From assembly GCA_910579935.1 (NCBI GenBank), contig CAJTVQ010000010.1, forward strand, positions 36,070-100,069: 64,000 nucleotides of DNA. The letters run 5' to 3'. Made by a program: the position numbers and the translations under genes. The notes below the pieces were generated by a model that saw nothing but the letters and a program-made list of their open reading frames with translations, made no database searches and was not told where the DNA came from. Numbering within the stretch: the stretch's first letter is position 1; the number at the start of each line of letters is the position of its first letter. Below, piece after piece: positions 16,513 to 25,113 of the stretch. This DNA is from an uncultured Lachnospiraceae bacterium. Lineage in GTDB: Bacteria; Bacillota; Clostridia; Lachnospirales; Lachnospiraceae.

Positions 16513-17556
16513 ATGGCAACTATACGCGAAATTGCTGCAGCATGTAATGTTTCCATTTCCACTGTTTCCAATGTTTTTAATGACAAATCCAATGTCAGCG
16601 ATGATACGAGACAGAAAATATTGGATAAAGCAAAGGAAATGTCTTACATTCCGAATTATATGGCCAAAAATCTGAAAAGAAAAACCACAAAAACCATCGG
16701 TATCATTACAGAAGACATTACTGTTTTCAACTGTGCGGAGATCGTAGACGGAATTAATGAGTTTTTCGATGAGCAGGGCTATACATTCATGCTTGGGAAT
16801 TTACGGCTGTACAAAAAATACAGCAACGATTTTTATCACAAGGAAACTTATAAAAAGCGGGTAGAAGCGGAACTGGACAAAATGAAAGCCAGACAAGTGG
16901 ACGGAATTATTTATATAGGAGCCCATTGCCGGAAAATTAATTATATTCCGCAGCATTTTCCGGTTCCGCTGGTCGTTGCTTACAGTTTCACCAGCCATCC
17001 GAATATCCCCTCCGTTATTTTTGACGACGAAGAAGCTGCCTATCAGGCTGTTTCCGCCCTGATCAAAAACGGCAACCGGAAAATAGGAGTGATTGCCGGA
17101 GAAATGTTCAGTCTGCATACAAAAGAACGGATGAAGGGCTATAAGAGGGCGTTAAAAGAGGCTGCTATCCCTTTCCGTAAGAATCTGGTGCAGGAAGGTA
17201 ACTGGAGCAAAACCCAAAGTATACACGCCTGCAAAAACCTGATGGAGGAAGCGGTCAGCGGCATTTTTGCCATGAGCGATGTTATGGCTGGCGGTGTTTA
17301 CGAATTTACGGCAAAAGAGGAAATAGAAGTCGGTACGGATTTAGACCTGATCGGCTTTGATGACCGGGAAGCAGCACAGGCATATAATCCGCCTCTCACT
17401 ACCATGGCGCTGCCTCTTAACCGCATCGGCCGGAAATCCGCAGAAATTATGACGCAGATACTGGAAAACGGAAGTGACAGTATCCAAACTAATATTCACA
17501 AGATCAACTGCAATCTGATCCTCAGGAACAGCCTGCGCAAACCCGGCAACAAATAG
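16513..17556 (+). CDS. LacI family transcriptional regulator
   Basis: The 347-residue protein starts with a LacI-type helix-turn-helix (ATIREIAAACNVSISTVSNVFN, residues 2-23) and hinge region (YIPNYMAKNLKRK). A periplasmic-binding-like ligand domain follows (KTIGIITEDI, RQVDGIIYIGAH, GNRKIGVIAGE, LIGFDDREAAQAYNPPLTTM). It most likely senses arabinose or an arabinoside and controls the arabinan locus. The GH127 gene follows by 22 bp and shares the transcript. Tandem operator-like repeats in its own promoter suggest autorepression. Confidence 0.92.
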   Translation: MATIREIAAACNVSISTVSNVFNDKSNVSDDTRQKILDKAKEMSYIPNYMAKNLKRKTTKTIGIITEDITVFNCAEIVDGINEFFDEQGYTFMLGNLRLYKKYSNDFYHKETYKKRVEAELDKMKARQVDGIIYIGAHCRKINYIPQHFPVPLVVAYSFTSHPNIPSVIFDDEEAAYQAVSALIKNGNRKIGVIAGEMFSLHTKERMKGYKRALKEAAIPFRKNLVQEGNWSKTQSIHACKNLMEEAVSGIFAMSDVMAGGVYEFTAKEEIEVGTDLDLIGFDDREAAQAYNPPLTTMALPLNRIGRKSAEIMTQILENGSDSIQTNIHKINCNLILRNSLRKPGNK

Positions 17557-17578
17557 AATATAAGACAGGAGAAAAACC

Positions 17579-19516
17579 ATGGAAAAATTAGAACTCCTTC
17601 CTTTGAAGGATATACATTTGGACGACCCTTTCTGGAACAAATATACCCGTCTGGTTACGAAACAGATCATTCCTTATCAATGGGAAACTTTGAATGACCG
17701 CATCCCTGATGCGGAACCCAGTCACTGCATCTCCAATTTTCAGGTGGCTGCCGGATTAAAAGAGGGCACATTTGAAGGCGCGGTATTTCAGGATACGGAT
17801 GTTGCAAAATGGCTGGAAGCCGTCGCTTACTCCCTTTCCTATGAACCGGACAGCAGCCTTGAAAAAACTGCTGACGAAGTCATTGATCTAATCGGCAAAG
17901 CCCAGCAGCCCGATGGCTACATTAACACATACTTTACGATTCTGGCTCCCGAACACCGCTGGAGCAATCTGCGTGAAGGTCATGAACTGTATACCGCCGG
18001 ACACCTGCTGGAAGCAGCCGTAGCCTATTATAAAGTGACCGGCAAAGATAAATTCCTGAACATCATGCGCAGATTTGCCGACTTGATCTGTGATGTTTTT
18101 CATCAGGAAAAATACAGCCGCGCCGTTCCCGGACATCAGGAAGTAGAAATCGGCTTAATTAAGTTATCCGAAGTCACCGGTGACAGAAAATACATGGATA
18201 TGGCAAAAGATTTTATTGACCGGAGAGGCACGGAACCCAACTACCTAGTATCGGAACATAAAAATCCGCTTTGGTTCAGTATTTTTAAAGATGTGAAACC
18301 CTTTCTTCCCGAATATTCCCAATGCCACAAGCCGGTGCGGGAACAGGAATCGGCAGAAGGACATTCCGTAAGGGCAACTTATATGTATTGCGCCATGGCG
18401 GATCTGGCGGCGGCTTATGACGACAAGGAACTCTTTCAGGCCTGTGAGAGGCTTTGGAATAACATTGTAGAAAGACGTATGTATATTACCGGCGGGATCG
18501 GCAGTTCGGGAGCATATGAACGTTTTACCACCGATTACGACCTGCCCAATGACTGCAATTATTCCGAAAGCTGCGCTTCCATTGGACTAGCATTATTCAG
18601 CCGCCGAATGGCGCAGATCACAAAAAACGGAAAATATATCGATGCCATGGAACGGGCGCTTTACAATACCGTATTGGCAGGAATCGCCATGGACGGCAAG
18701 AGTTTCTTTTATGTCAATCCGCTGGAAGTATGGCCCGGCAACTGCCTCAGCCATACCTCCATGGAACATGTGAAACCGGTCCGGCAGAAATGGTTCGGCG
18801 TAGCCTGCTGCCCGCCCAATATTGCGAGAACGCTAGCCAGTCTGGGTGAGTATATTTATTTCCGAAAAGACGATGACCTTTGGGTAAATATGTACGTCTC
18901 CGGAGAAACTGCCTTTCGAACCGAAAAGGGAACGGTTACCATAACACAGAATACCCGCTTCCCGTTTGAAGGAATGGTCCATCTTCACATTGCCTCGGAT
19001 ACCAGCCGGCCTTTCCGTCTGGCCTTGCATGTACCCTCCTACGCAGCCAATTTCACGCTGACCGCCGGAGGCGTCCGGATACAGCCGGAAATCAAAGACG
19101 GATATGCTTATCTGGAAGACCATTTTGCAGACACGGATATTACGATCACTTTTGACATGCCCGCTCACTTTACCTATGCCCATCCTGACGTGCGGGCAGA
19201 TGCAGGCAAAACAGCGATAGAGAAGGGGCCGCTCGTATACTGTCTGGAAGAAGCCGATAACGGAGACCATCTGGCAGACATTTATATCAATACAAAACAG
19301 CCCCTGGAAGAAACGTATTCAGAAACCATTTTAAGCGGTACCTGTATCATAAAAGCAAAGGGGAAAAAAATATCCGCCGGCGGATGGGACGGACAAACGC
19401 TTTATGCATCGCAGCCCCCTGTCCTGGAAGATGTGGATTTACAATTTATCCCCTATTGCTATTGGGATAACCGCGGCGGCGGTGAAATGTCCGTATGGAT
19501 GAAATATCTAATATAA
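17579..19516 (+). CDS. GH127 beta-L-arabinofuranosidase
   Basis: The 645-residue protein belongs to GH127 (formerly DUF1680; type member HypBA1), which removes terminal beta-L-arabinofuranose, for example from plant hydroxyproline-rich glycoproteins. The start LKDIHLDDPFWNKYTRLV is characteristic. The zinc and catalytic set is visible: Glu330, Cys332, Cys410 and Cys411. Their spacing nearly equals that in HypBA1, where the second of the paired cysteines is the nucleophile. No signal peptide is seen, so it acts inside the cell. It sits between the LacI gene and the second GH51, giving the locus capacity for beta- as well as alpha-linked arabinose. Confidence 0.92.
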   Translation: MEKLELLPLKDIHLDDPFWNKYTRLVTKQIIPYQWETLNDRIPDAEPSHCISNFQVAAGLKEGTFEGAVFQDTDVAKWLEAVAYSLSYEPDSSLEKTADEVIDLIGKAQQPDGYINTYFTILAPEHRWSNLREGHELYTAGHLLEAAVAYYKVTGKDKFLNIMRRFADLICDVFHQEKYSRAVPGHQEVEIGLIKLSEVTGDRKYMDMAKDFIDRRGTEPNYLVSEHKNPLWFSIFKDVKPFLPEYSQCHKPVREQESAEGHSVRATYMYCAMADLAAAYDDKELFQACERLWNNIVERRMYITGGIGSSGAYERFTTDYDLPNDCNYSESCASIGLALFSRRMAQITKNGKYIDAMERALYNTVLAGIAMDGKSFFYVNPLEVWPGNCLSHTSMEHVKPVRQKWFGVACCPPNIARTLASLGEYIYFRKDDDLWVNMYVSGETAFRTEKGTVTITQNTRFPFEGMVHLHIASDTSRPFRLALHVPSYAANFTLTAGGVRIQPEIKDGYAYLEDHFADTDITITFDMPAHFTYAHPDVRADAGKTAIEKGPLVYCLEEADNGDHLADIYINTKQPLEETYSETILSGTCIIKAKGKKISAGGWDGQTLYASQPPVLEDVDLQFIPYCYWDNRGGGEMSVWMKYLI

Positions 19517-19565
19517 GCAGCAGTAATTATACTATCAGGTGAAATCAAAAAGGAGGAAACAAACA

Positions 19566-21077
19566 ATGGCAAAAGCAAAGATGATCATCGACAAGGATTT
19601 TAAAATTGCAGAGGTAGACAAGCGTATCTACGGTTCTTTTATCGAACACCTGGGACGCGCTGTATACAACGGCATTTATCAGCCGGGACATCCCGCAGCC
19701 GATGAAGACGGATTCCGCAAAGATGTATTGGAATTGGTAAAGGAACTGGATGTACCGATCATACGTTATCCCGGCGGAAACTTTGTCTCCAACTTTTATT
19801 GGGAAGACAGCGTAGGTCCTAAGAGTGAGAGAAAACCCCGTCTGGATTTGGCATGGCGTACGCTGGAAACCAATGAATTCGGTCTGGGTGAGTTTTCCAA
19901 ATGGACACAAAAAGCCGGTTCCGATATCATGATGGCAGTTAATCTGGGAACCCGAGGTATTTCCGATGCCTTGAATCTATTGGAATACTGCAACCTGGAT
20001 ACAAACAGCTATTATAGTAATTTAAGAAAAAGCCATGGCGTCAAAGAACCATATCATATCAAAACATGGTGTCTCGGAAACGAAATGGACGGCCCCTGGC
20101 AGATGGGACATAAGACGGCAATGGAATATGGCAGACTCGCTGCCGAAACAGCCAAGGCCATGAAAACCATGGACGATTCCATTGAATTGGTTTCCTGCGG
20201 CAGTTCCAATGTGGAAATGCCTACTTTTCCTGAATGGGAAGCTGCTACTTTGGAAGAAACTTATGAATATGTGGATTATATTTCCCTCCATAACTATTAC
20301 GGCAATCCGGAAAACGATACGGAAGATTTCTTTGCCAAAACGCAGGACCTGGAGCGTTTCATCCATACTGTCATCGCTACCTGCGACTATGTAAAAGCAA
20401 AAAAGCGCAGCAAGAAAACCCTGAATCTGAGTTTTGATGAATGGAATGTATGGTTCCATGCAATGCAGAGTGACAACGAAGAGATGCAGAAACGCCCATG
20501 GCAGATTGCGCCCCATTTACTGGAAGATATTTATGATTTCGAAGACGCTATTCTTGTAGGACTGATATTGATTACCTTTTTACAGCACGCAGACCGGCTG
20601 AAAATGGCATGTCTGGCACAATTAGTCAACGTGATCGCACCTATTATGACCGAAAATGACGGCGGCGCATGGAGACAGACCATTTACTATCCGTTCCTCC
20701 ACGCTTCCAAATTCGGACGCGGCACCGCGCTCCGCAGTGTTATAAACTCTACCAGACATGACAGCAAAAAACATTCGGATGTAACCGATGTGGAATCTGT
20801 TGCCGTATACAATGAGGAAAAAGAAGAAGTGACTATTTTCGCCGTAAACCGCAGCGTAAAAGAAGATGCCCTTTTTGAAGCCGATGTAAGATGCTTTGAA
20901 GGTTATCATGTCATAGAGTATCTGGCGCTTGAAAGCGATGATATGAAAATCACTAACTCCATAAACGGGGAAAAGGTTATTCCTTACAGCAAATCGGACT
21001 ATGAACTTTCCGACGGTCTTTTCACTACAACCATGAAAAAATGTTCGTGGAATGTGATCCGACTGGGCAAAAACTAA
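19566..21077 (+). CDS. GH51 alpha-L-arabinofuranosidase (second copy)
   Basis: The start is placed at 19566 (MAKAKMIIDKDFK), with AGGAGG nine bases upstream, rather than at an ATG nine codons earlier. The 503-residue protein is a cytoplasmic GH51 enzyme with FIEHLGRAVYNGIYQPGHP, IIRYPGGNFVSNFYWED, the acid/base Glu in CLGNEMDGPW and the nucleophile Glu in FDEWNVWF. Block sequences differ strongly from the GH51 at 11077-12582 (GNEMDGPW versus GNENWGCG), so they belong to different GH51 subgroups. It ends the LacI - GH127 - GH51 operon, closed by a strong terminator. Confidence 0.93.
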   Translation: MAKAKMIIDKDFKIAEVDKRIYGSFIEHLGRAVYNGIYQPGHPAADEDGFRKDVLELVKELDVPIIRYPGGNFVSNFYWEDSVGPKSERKPRLDLAWRTLETNEFGLGEFSKWTQKAGSDIMMAVNLGTRGISDALNLLEYCNLDTNSYYSNLRKSHGVKEPYHIKTWCLGNEMDGPWQMGHKTAMEYGRLAAETAKAMKTMDDSIELVSCGSSNVEMPTFPEWEAATLEETYEYVDYISLHNYYGNPENDTEDFFAKTQDLERFIHTVIATCDYVKAKKRSKKTLNLSFDEWNVWFHAMQSDNEEMQKRPWQIAPHLLEDIYDFEDAILVGLILITFLQHADRLKMACLAQLVNVIAPIMTENDGGAWRQTIYYPFLHASKFGRGTALRSVINSTRHDSKKHSDVTDVESVAVYNEEKEEVTIFAVNRSVKEDALFEADVRCFEGYHVIEYLALESDDMKITNSINGEKVIPYSKSDYELSDGLFTTTMKKCSWNVIRLGKN

Positions 21078-21091
21078 AACAGCAGACAGAG

Positions 21092-21137
21092 AATCCCTGC
21101 AGACACAAACCTGTTTCCGGTCTGCAGGGATTTTTTT
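21092..21137. terminator. Bidirectional terminator between convergent GH51 and ArsR genes
   Basis: A 12-bp stem (AATCCCTGCAGA with TCTGCAGGGATT) is followed by TTTTT on the plus strand. On the minus strand the stem is followed by CTCTGTCTGC, so it serves mainly the rightward operon. Confidence 0.75.
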
Positions 21138-21142
21138 AGTCT

Positions 21143-22072
21143 TTACTCCGTCTGTTCCGCAATCGGACTATAATTGATACGTACCGCGATGTCCTGATTA
21201 TAATTACCAAACGTTTTTCCAAATATCGTCAGGCCGCCCACATGTTCCGCACTCTCTTCTACCTCCAGCTTAAACTTAATGGTACTGCGGAAATCAAAAT
21301 CAAAATCTTTTATATTAATATCCGATACTTGCAGACCGTCAATAAAAGTGCCTTTTTTATTGATAACAAGAATTTTCAGCAATCCGTACTGATTCCAGTT
21401 CGGGTACCACCAGTCCGGCGTAAATATGCCTTTTATATTTCCGAAATCACCGGGGCTGGTCCAAAGCGCCACTTTCTTATCATTGATGATGAAAGATATA
21501 TCCGAAGGCCATACATCGTTTACGCCGGGCGCCTCCGAACCGATTTCAAGGGAAATCGTGATCTGGTCTATTTTCTGCCCGAAAGGTATGAAATTGGGAA
21601 TCACATATTCCACATACCCCCTCGTAAACCAGAGAATATCTGCATTATACCGGTCAGGATGGGAAAAATAGCGGGTATCATCCACCTCACCTATAATTGC
21701 CGTATTGGATGCCAGGCCACAGGTCGGAAACACTTCATAATCCGAGAAATGCCCTACTTTCAGATCTGTCTGATATACATTCTTAAAATCCTCCTGTGCA
21801 TCCAGCTCAATCAGTATTTTATCCAGGCGCACCGAACATTTCTTCTGATTACCATGGCCTGCCGATTCATTTGTCACAACAATCAGGCCGCAGTCTTCCA
21901 GTTTCTTAATGTGGCTCGTCAACGCTCCGTTCGTAATATTCAGTTTATTGGCAAGCTCATTCATATTCATTCCGTTATTTTCTAAAAGAATCTTAATGAT
22001 TTCTATCCGGACTTCCGATCCTAATGCCTTAAAAATATCCAGCCCTTCATCCAATGATTTAATGTGTAACAT
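21143..22072 (-). CDS. ArsR-like winged-helix regulator with a large ligand domain
   Basis: The 309-residue protein has an N-terminal winged helix of ArsR type (FKALGSEVRIEIIKILLE, MNELANKLNITNGALTSHIKKLEDCGLI). About 220 residues of beta-rich sequence follow (YVIPNFIPFGQKIDQITISLE, NDVWPSDISFIINDKKVALW, PDWWYPNWNQYG), which likely bind a sugar ligand. No metal-binding cysteine motif of classic ArsR sensors is seen. Similar proteins stand next to arabinofuranosidase genes in related bacteria. Its own promoter region carries an AT-rich block (22096-22122) also found before the arabinanase and leftward GH51 genes, so it is the best candidate for their regulator. Confidence 0.8.
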   Translation of the reverse strand: MLHIKSLDEGLDIFKALGSEVRIEIIKILLENNGMNMNELANKLNITNGALTSHIKKLEDCGLIVVTNESAGHGNQKKCSVRLDKILIELDAQEDFKNVYQTDLKVGHFSDYEVFPTCGLASNTAIIGEVDDTRYFSHPDRYNADILWFTRGYVEYVIPNFIPFGQKIDQITISLEIGSEAPGVNDVWPSDISFIINDKKVALWTSPGDFGNIKGIFTPDWWYPNWNQYGLLKILVINKKGTFIDGLQVSDINIKDFDFDFRSTIKFKLEVEESAEHVGGLTIFGKTFGNYNQDIAVRINYSPIAEQTE

Positions 22073-22095
22073 ATATTTCTCCTAGGTGCTATATA

Positions 22096-22122
22096 TTTTA
22101 GATATAATTAAAATATTCTATA
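22096..22122. promoter_or_regulatory. Candidate operator of the ArsR-like regulator, site C
   Basis: The block opens TTTTAGATATAATTAAAATA and ends TTCTATA, an imperfect dyad. It lies 24-50 bases before the ArsR start codon and matches sites A and B. Autoregulation is inferred. Confidence 0.45.
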
Positions 22123-22478
22123 ATTTATTATATCATTTTAGAGAAATTAGTCAATCATTTCTGTTTTTCTTCCCCAGATAAAGCTGAGCGGCAGACGCGG
22201 ACAGTAAACCATAATAAAATCCTTAGAAATTCTTCAGAATTTACCATTCTAATAATTCATTTTTCTCTTTTACCATAAAATTATGAATCTGCCATGAAGA
22301 TTTTTCCATGCGGATTTCGTTCTTATATTTAACACATACAAAACCGGTCGCAAAAATCAGAAAAAATAGTAAAACATCTGCCGAACCGGAATGAAGGAAT
22401 CAAAATTAAAAGTTTGTGTCAGCGCTGCATCCGCAAACTTGGAATACGTAATAAAGCAGCGCAGAAATGAGGAAAAAT
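22123..22478. other. Intergenic region between divergent regulator and envelope operon
   Basis: About 350 bases of AT-rich sequence. Apart from the operator block next to the ArsR gene I see no reading frame, RNA gene or convincing promoter. The promoter for the rightward glycosyltransferase operon must lie here, but no good -35/-10 pair stands out. Confidence 0.5.
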
Positions 22479-23501
22479 ATGAAATACATCACATTTACCG
22501 TACCCTGTTACAACTCCGCAGATTATATGCGCAGATGCATTGATTCGCTGCTTGTTTTTAAGGACGAAACTGAAATTATCATTGTAGACGACGGCTCCAC
22601 GGATGCCACTCCCGGAATTGCCGACGAATACGCCCTGCGTTTTCCTGAAACCGTCAGAGTCATCCACAAGGAAAACGGCGGCCACGGTTCCGGTGTCAAT
22701 GCGGGCCTTGCTGCAGCAGAGGGTCTGTATTTCAAAGTTGTGGACTCCGACGACTGGCTGGACTACCGCTCTCTCCAGAAAGTCCTTTTCCGGATCATGA
22801 ACTGGGAAAGGGAACAGAAACCGACAGACATGATCGTCTGTAATTATGTTTACGACCATTTATATGAAAACAAAAAGAAATCCATGGCATACCGCAACGT
22901 ATTTAAAGAAGAGCAGGTGCTTGGATGGAATGATATCGGCATGTTTTCCCCCTCGCAGTATCTTGTCATGCACTCTCTTATCTTCCGTACCGATATCCTT
23001 AGAAAAAGCGGCGTAACCCTGCCGGAGCATACCTTTTACGTAGATAACATTTTTGCATACCGTCCGCTTCCTTATGTGGAAAGCATATATTATATCGATA
23101 CCGACCTGTATCACTATTTTATTGGCCGTGAAGACCAGTCGGTGAATGAAGAAATTCTCAAGAAACGTATCGACCAGCAGATCTATGTGACAAAAATCGT
23201 CGCCGACTGTGTGGATATACAGGAAGTGGCGGAACAATATCCGAAGCTGGCCAAATACATGATGAGAAATATATCCATTATGCTGGCCATTTCCTCCATT
23301 CACCTGCTTTTGATCAATTCCGATGAGGCATGGAAAAAAAGAAATGACTTATGGAATTATATAAAATCCAATCACAGGAGCATGTACCGCAGACTCCGCT
23401 ATACGACTTTAAGCGGGTTCACTTTCCTGCCGGGCAGAACGGGAAGATTTGTAACGGTAACCGGTTACCGCACCGCAAGGAAAATATACCAGTTTAACTG
23501 A
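22479..23501 (+). CDS. GT2 family glycosyltransferase
   Basis: The start is placed at the ATG at 22479 (MKYITFTVPCYNSADYM), which has GAGG six bases upstream; the ATG four codons earlier has no such site. The 340-residue protein carries a GT-A glycosyltransferase domain with IIIVDDGSTDATPGIADEYA, HKENGGHGSGVNAGL and the DxD-like metal motif VVDSDDWLD. No clear membrane helices are seen. It transfers a sugar from a nucleotide donor to an unknown acceptor, perhaps a lipid or wall polymer. It leads a tight operon with the papain-like protein and the LPG-synthase-type membrane protein, which suggests cell-envelope work. Confidence 0.88.
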   Translation: MKYITFTVPCYNSADYMRRCIDSLLVFKDETEIIIVDDGSTDATPGIADEYALRFPETVRVIHKENGGHGSGVNAGLAAAEGLYFKVVDSDDWLDYRSLQKVLFRIMNWEREQKPTDMIVCNYVYDHLYENKKKSMAYRNVFKEEQVLGWNDIGMFSPSQYLVMHSLIFRTDILRKSGVTLPEHTFYVDNIFAYRPLPYVESIYYIDTDLYHYFIGREDQSVNEEILKKRIDQQIYVTKIVADCVDIQEVAEQYPKLAKYMMRNISIMLAISSIHLLLINSDEAWKKRNDLWNYIKSNHRSMYRRLRYTTLSGFTFLPGRTGRFVTVTGYRTARKIYQFN

Positions 23502-23520
23502 CAGAAAGGACTGTGACGGC

Positions 23521-24051
23521 ATGGAAAAACTATATATCGCCCTGGTAGATACCCCGGGACTCTTCGCCTGGATGATACGGAAGGTAATCAAGATCAACTA
23601 TATTCATGTAGTTTTATCCCTCGATAAAGACTTGCGGGAAGCGTACAGCGTAGGCAGGCGGAATCCTTTTCTTCCTTTCTTTGCCGGTTTTGAAAAAGAA
23701 GACCTTTTTCAAATATCACGTGCCTTTCCTACGGCACGCTATAAAATTTACAGCATACCGTGCACCAGGGAACAGAAAGCACAGATCATGCTTCAGCTTA
23801 TGGAAGATTACCGCAAGCGGTTTCATTACCATTATTGCATTATAGGGCTTCCGTTCCTGCTTATGGGAAAATCTTTTTATCAGAAGAACCATTACACTTG
23901 TTCCTCTTTTATTGCAAGAATACTGGAGGAAAACGGAGTGCTTACCTTTTCAAAACATTTTTCACTGGTTACGCCGAGGGATTTTTACGAATACGATTCG
24001 CAAGATATCATATACGAAGGCTCTCTCCGCATGTTAAGGAGCTGCTTATGA
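23521..24051 (+). CDS. YiiX-like permuted NlpC/P60 (papain-fold) protein
   Basis: The 176-residue protein has His29 in KINYIHVVLSLD ahead of Cys127 in NHYTCSSFIARIL. This is the order expected for the permuted NlpC/P60 group (YiiX/YebB type). Members act as thiol hydrolases or acyltransferases on lipids or peptides. There is no signal peptide. The segment HYHYCIIGLPFLLMGK is hydrophobic enough to sit at a membrane. It is 19 bp after the glycosyltransferase and overlaps the next start by an ATGA, so the three proteins are probably made together. The substrate is unknown. Confidence 0.7.
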   Translation: MEKLYIALVDTPGLFAWMIRKVIKINYIHVVLSLDKDLREAYSVGRRNPFLPFFAGFEKEDLFQISRAFPTARYKIYSIPCTREQKAQIMLQLMEDYRKRFHYHYCIIGLPFLLMGKSFYQKNHYTCSSFIARILEENGVLTFSKHFSLVTPRDFYEYDSQDIIYEGSLRMLRSCL

Positions 24052-25109
24052 AACGCCGATCTGCAAAAGAAACAAGGAAAATAATAAGCCGGGGAATTCA
24101 GCTGCTGTGCTTCCTGCTTTTAATGCTGATTACCTTTTGTGTCATATTCAGCCAAAATGATATTGAAGCAATTTATACCGCCATAAAAACACTGCATCCC
24201 CTCGCTCTGTTCCTGACCGCTTCCTGTGCCGTATTTTATGTCTGCGCTGAAGGTTTTATGATATGGTATCTTCTCCGCGCCATCGGAAGGAAACCGCGCC
24301 TGGCCCAATGTTTCGGCTATTCTTTCATTGGCTTTTTCTTTTCCGGCATTACGCCTTCCGCAACCGGCGGCCAGCCGGCCCAGCTCGTTGTTATGAAAAA
24401 AAACGGCATCTCACTGGGGGATGCCACTCTTACCCTGATGACCGTTGCCCTGCTGTACAAGCTGGTTCTGGTCCTGACCGGTACAGGATTGGTCCTTTTC
24501 TGGAAGGACGGGATAAATACCTATTTAGGCAGTTATATCTCTTTATACTATCTCGGTCTGTTCCTGAATCTGCTGATAGTCGTTTTGCTTCTGCTTGTCA
24601 TGTTTCATGGGGAATGGATGGAAAAACTTCTTCTTTCTGCAGAAAAAACCGGTATCCGGCTCCGCCTCTGCAAGCCCTCGGAACAGAGAAAAGCGGCCAT
24701 TCACCGCATTGTTACCGACTATCAAAGTACTTTCCGCTTTTTTCTTTCCCATAAATCCAAAATCCTGTTTGTTACTTTCTGCACCTTCTTACAAAGATGC
24801 AGTCTGTTTCTGCTTCCCTGTTTCATCTACCGCGGAATGGGATTGGACGGATACCCTGCCCTGACCATCCTTGCCCTGCAGGCATCCGTCTATATCTCCG
24901 TAGACATGCTTCCCCTTCCCGGCTCACAGGGAATATCGGAACTCATGTACCACAAGGTTTTTGCCCCTGTCTTCACCGGCAGTACCCTTACCGCCTCCAT
25001 GTGCATTACAAGAGGCATCAGCTTCTATTTCCTGCTGATCCTGGGAGCGGCGGCTTCATGCAGGACTTTCTGTTTCCGGAACAGGACGTCCCCGCACCCG
25101 AAACTGTAA
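24048..25109 (+). CDS. Lysylphosphatidylglycerol synthase-type transmembrane protein (UPF0104/YbhN-like)
   Basis: The ATG at 24048 overlaps the previous stop (ATGA) and has AGGAG upstream; longer in-frame readings lie inside the previous gene. The 353-residue product has about eight membrane helices and matches the flippase-like membrane domain of MprF (LPG_synthase_TM). Typical pieces are FIGFFFSGITPSATGGQPAQLVVMKKNGIS and the late GSQGISELMY. It lacks the cytoplasmic aminoacyl-transferase domain of MprF, so it may flip a lipid rather than aminoacylate it. With the neighbouring GT2 it may export a glycolipid. It is convergent with the antiporter operon, 4 bp apart, with no visible terminator. 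Confidence 0.82.
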   Translation: MKRRSAKETRKIISRGIQLLCFLLLMLITFCVIFSQNDIEAIYTAIKTLHPLALFLTASCAVFYVCAEGFMIWYLLRAIGRKPRLAQCFGYSFIGFFFSGITPSATGGQPAQLVVMKKNGISLGDATLTLMTVALLYKLVLVLTGTGLVLFWKDGINTYLGSYISLYYLGLFLNLLIVVLLLLVMFHGEWMEKLLLSAEKTGIRLRLCKPSEQRKAAIHRIVTDYQSTFRFFLSHKSKILFVTFCTFLQRCSLFLLPCFIYRGMGLDGYPALTILALQASVYISVDMLPLPGSQGISELMYHKVFAPVFTGSTLTASMCITRGISFYFLLILGAAASCRTFCFRNRTSPHPKL

Positions 25110-25113
25110 AGCG

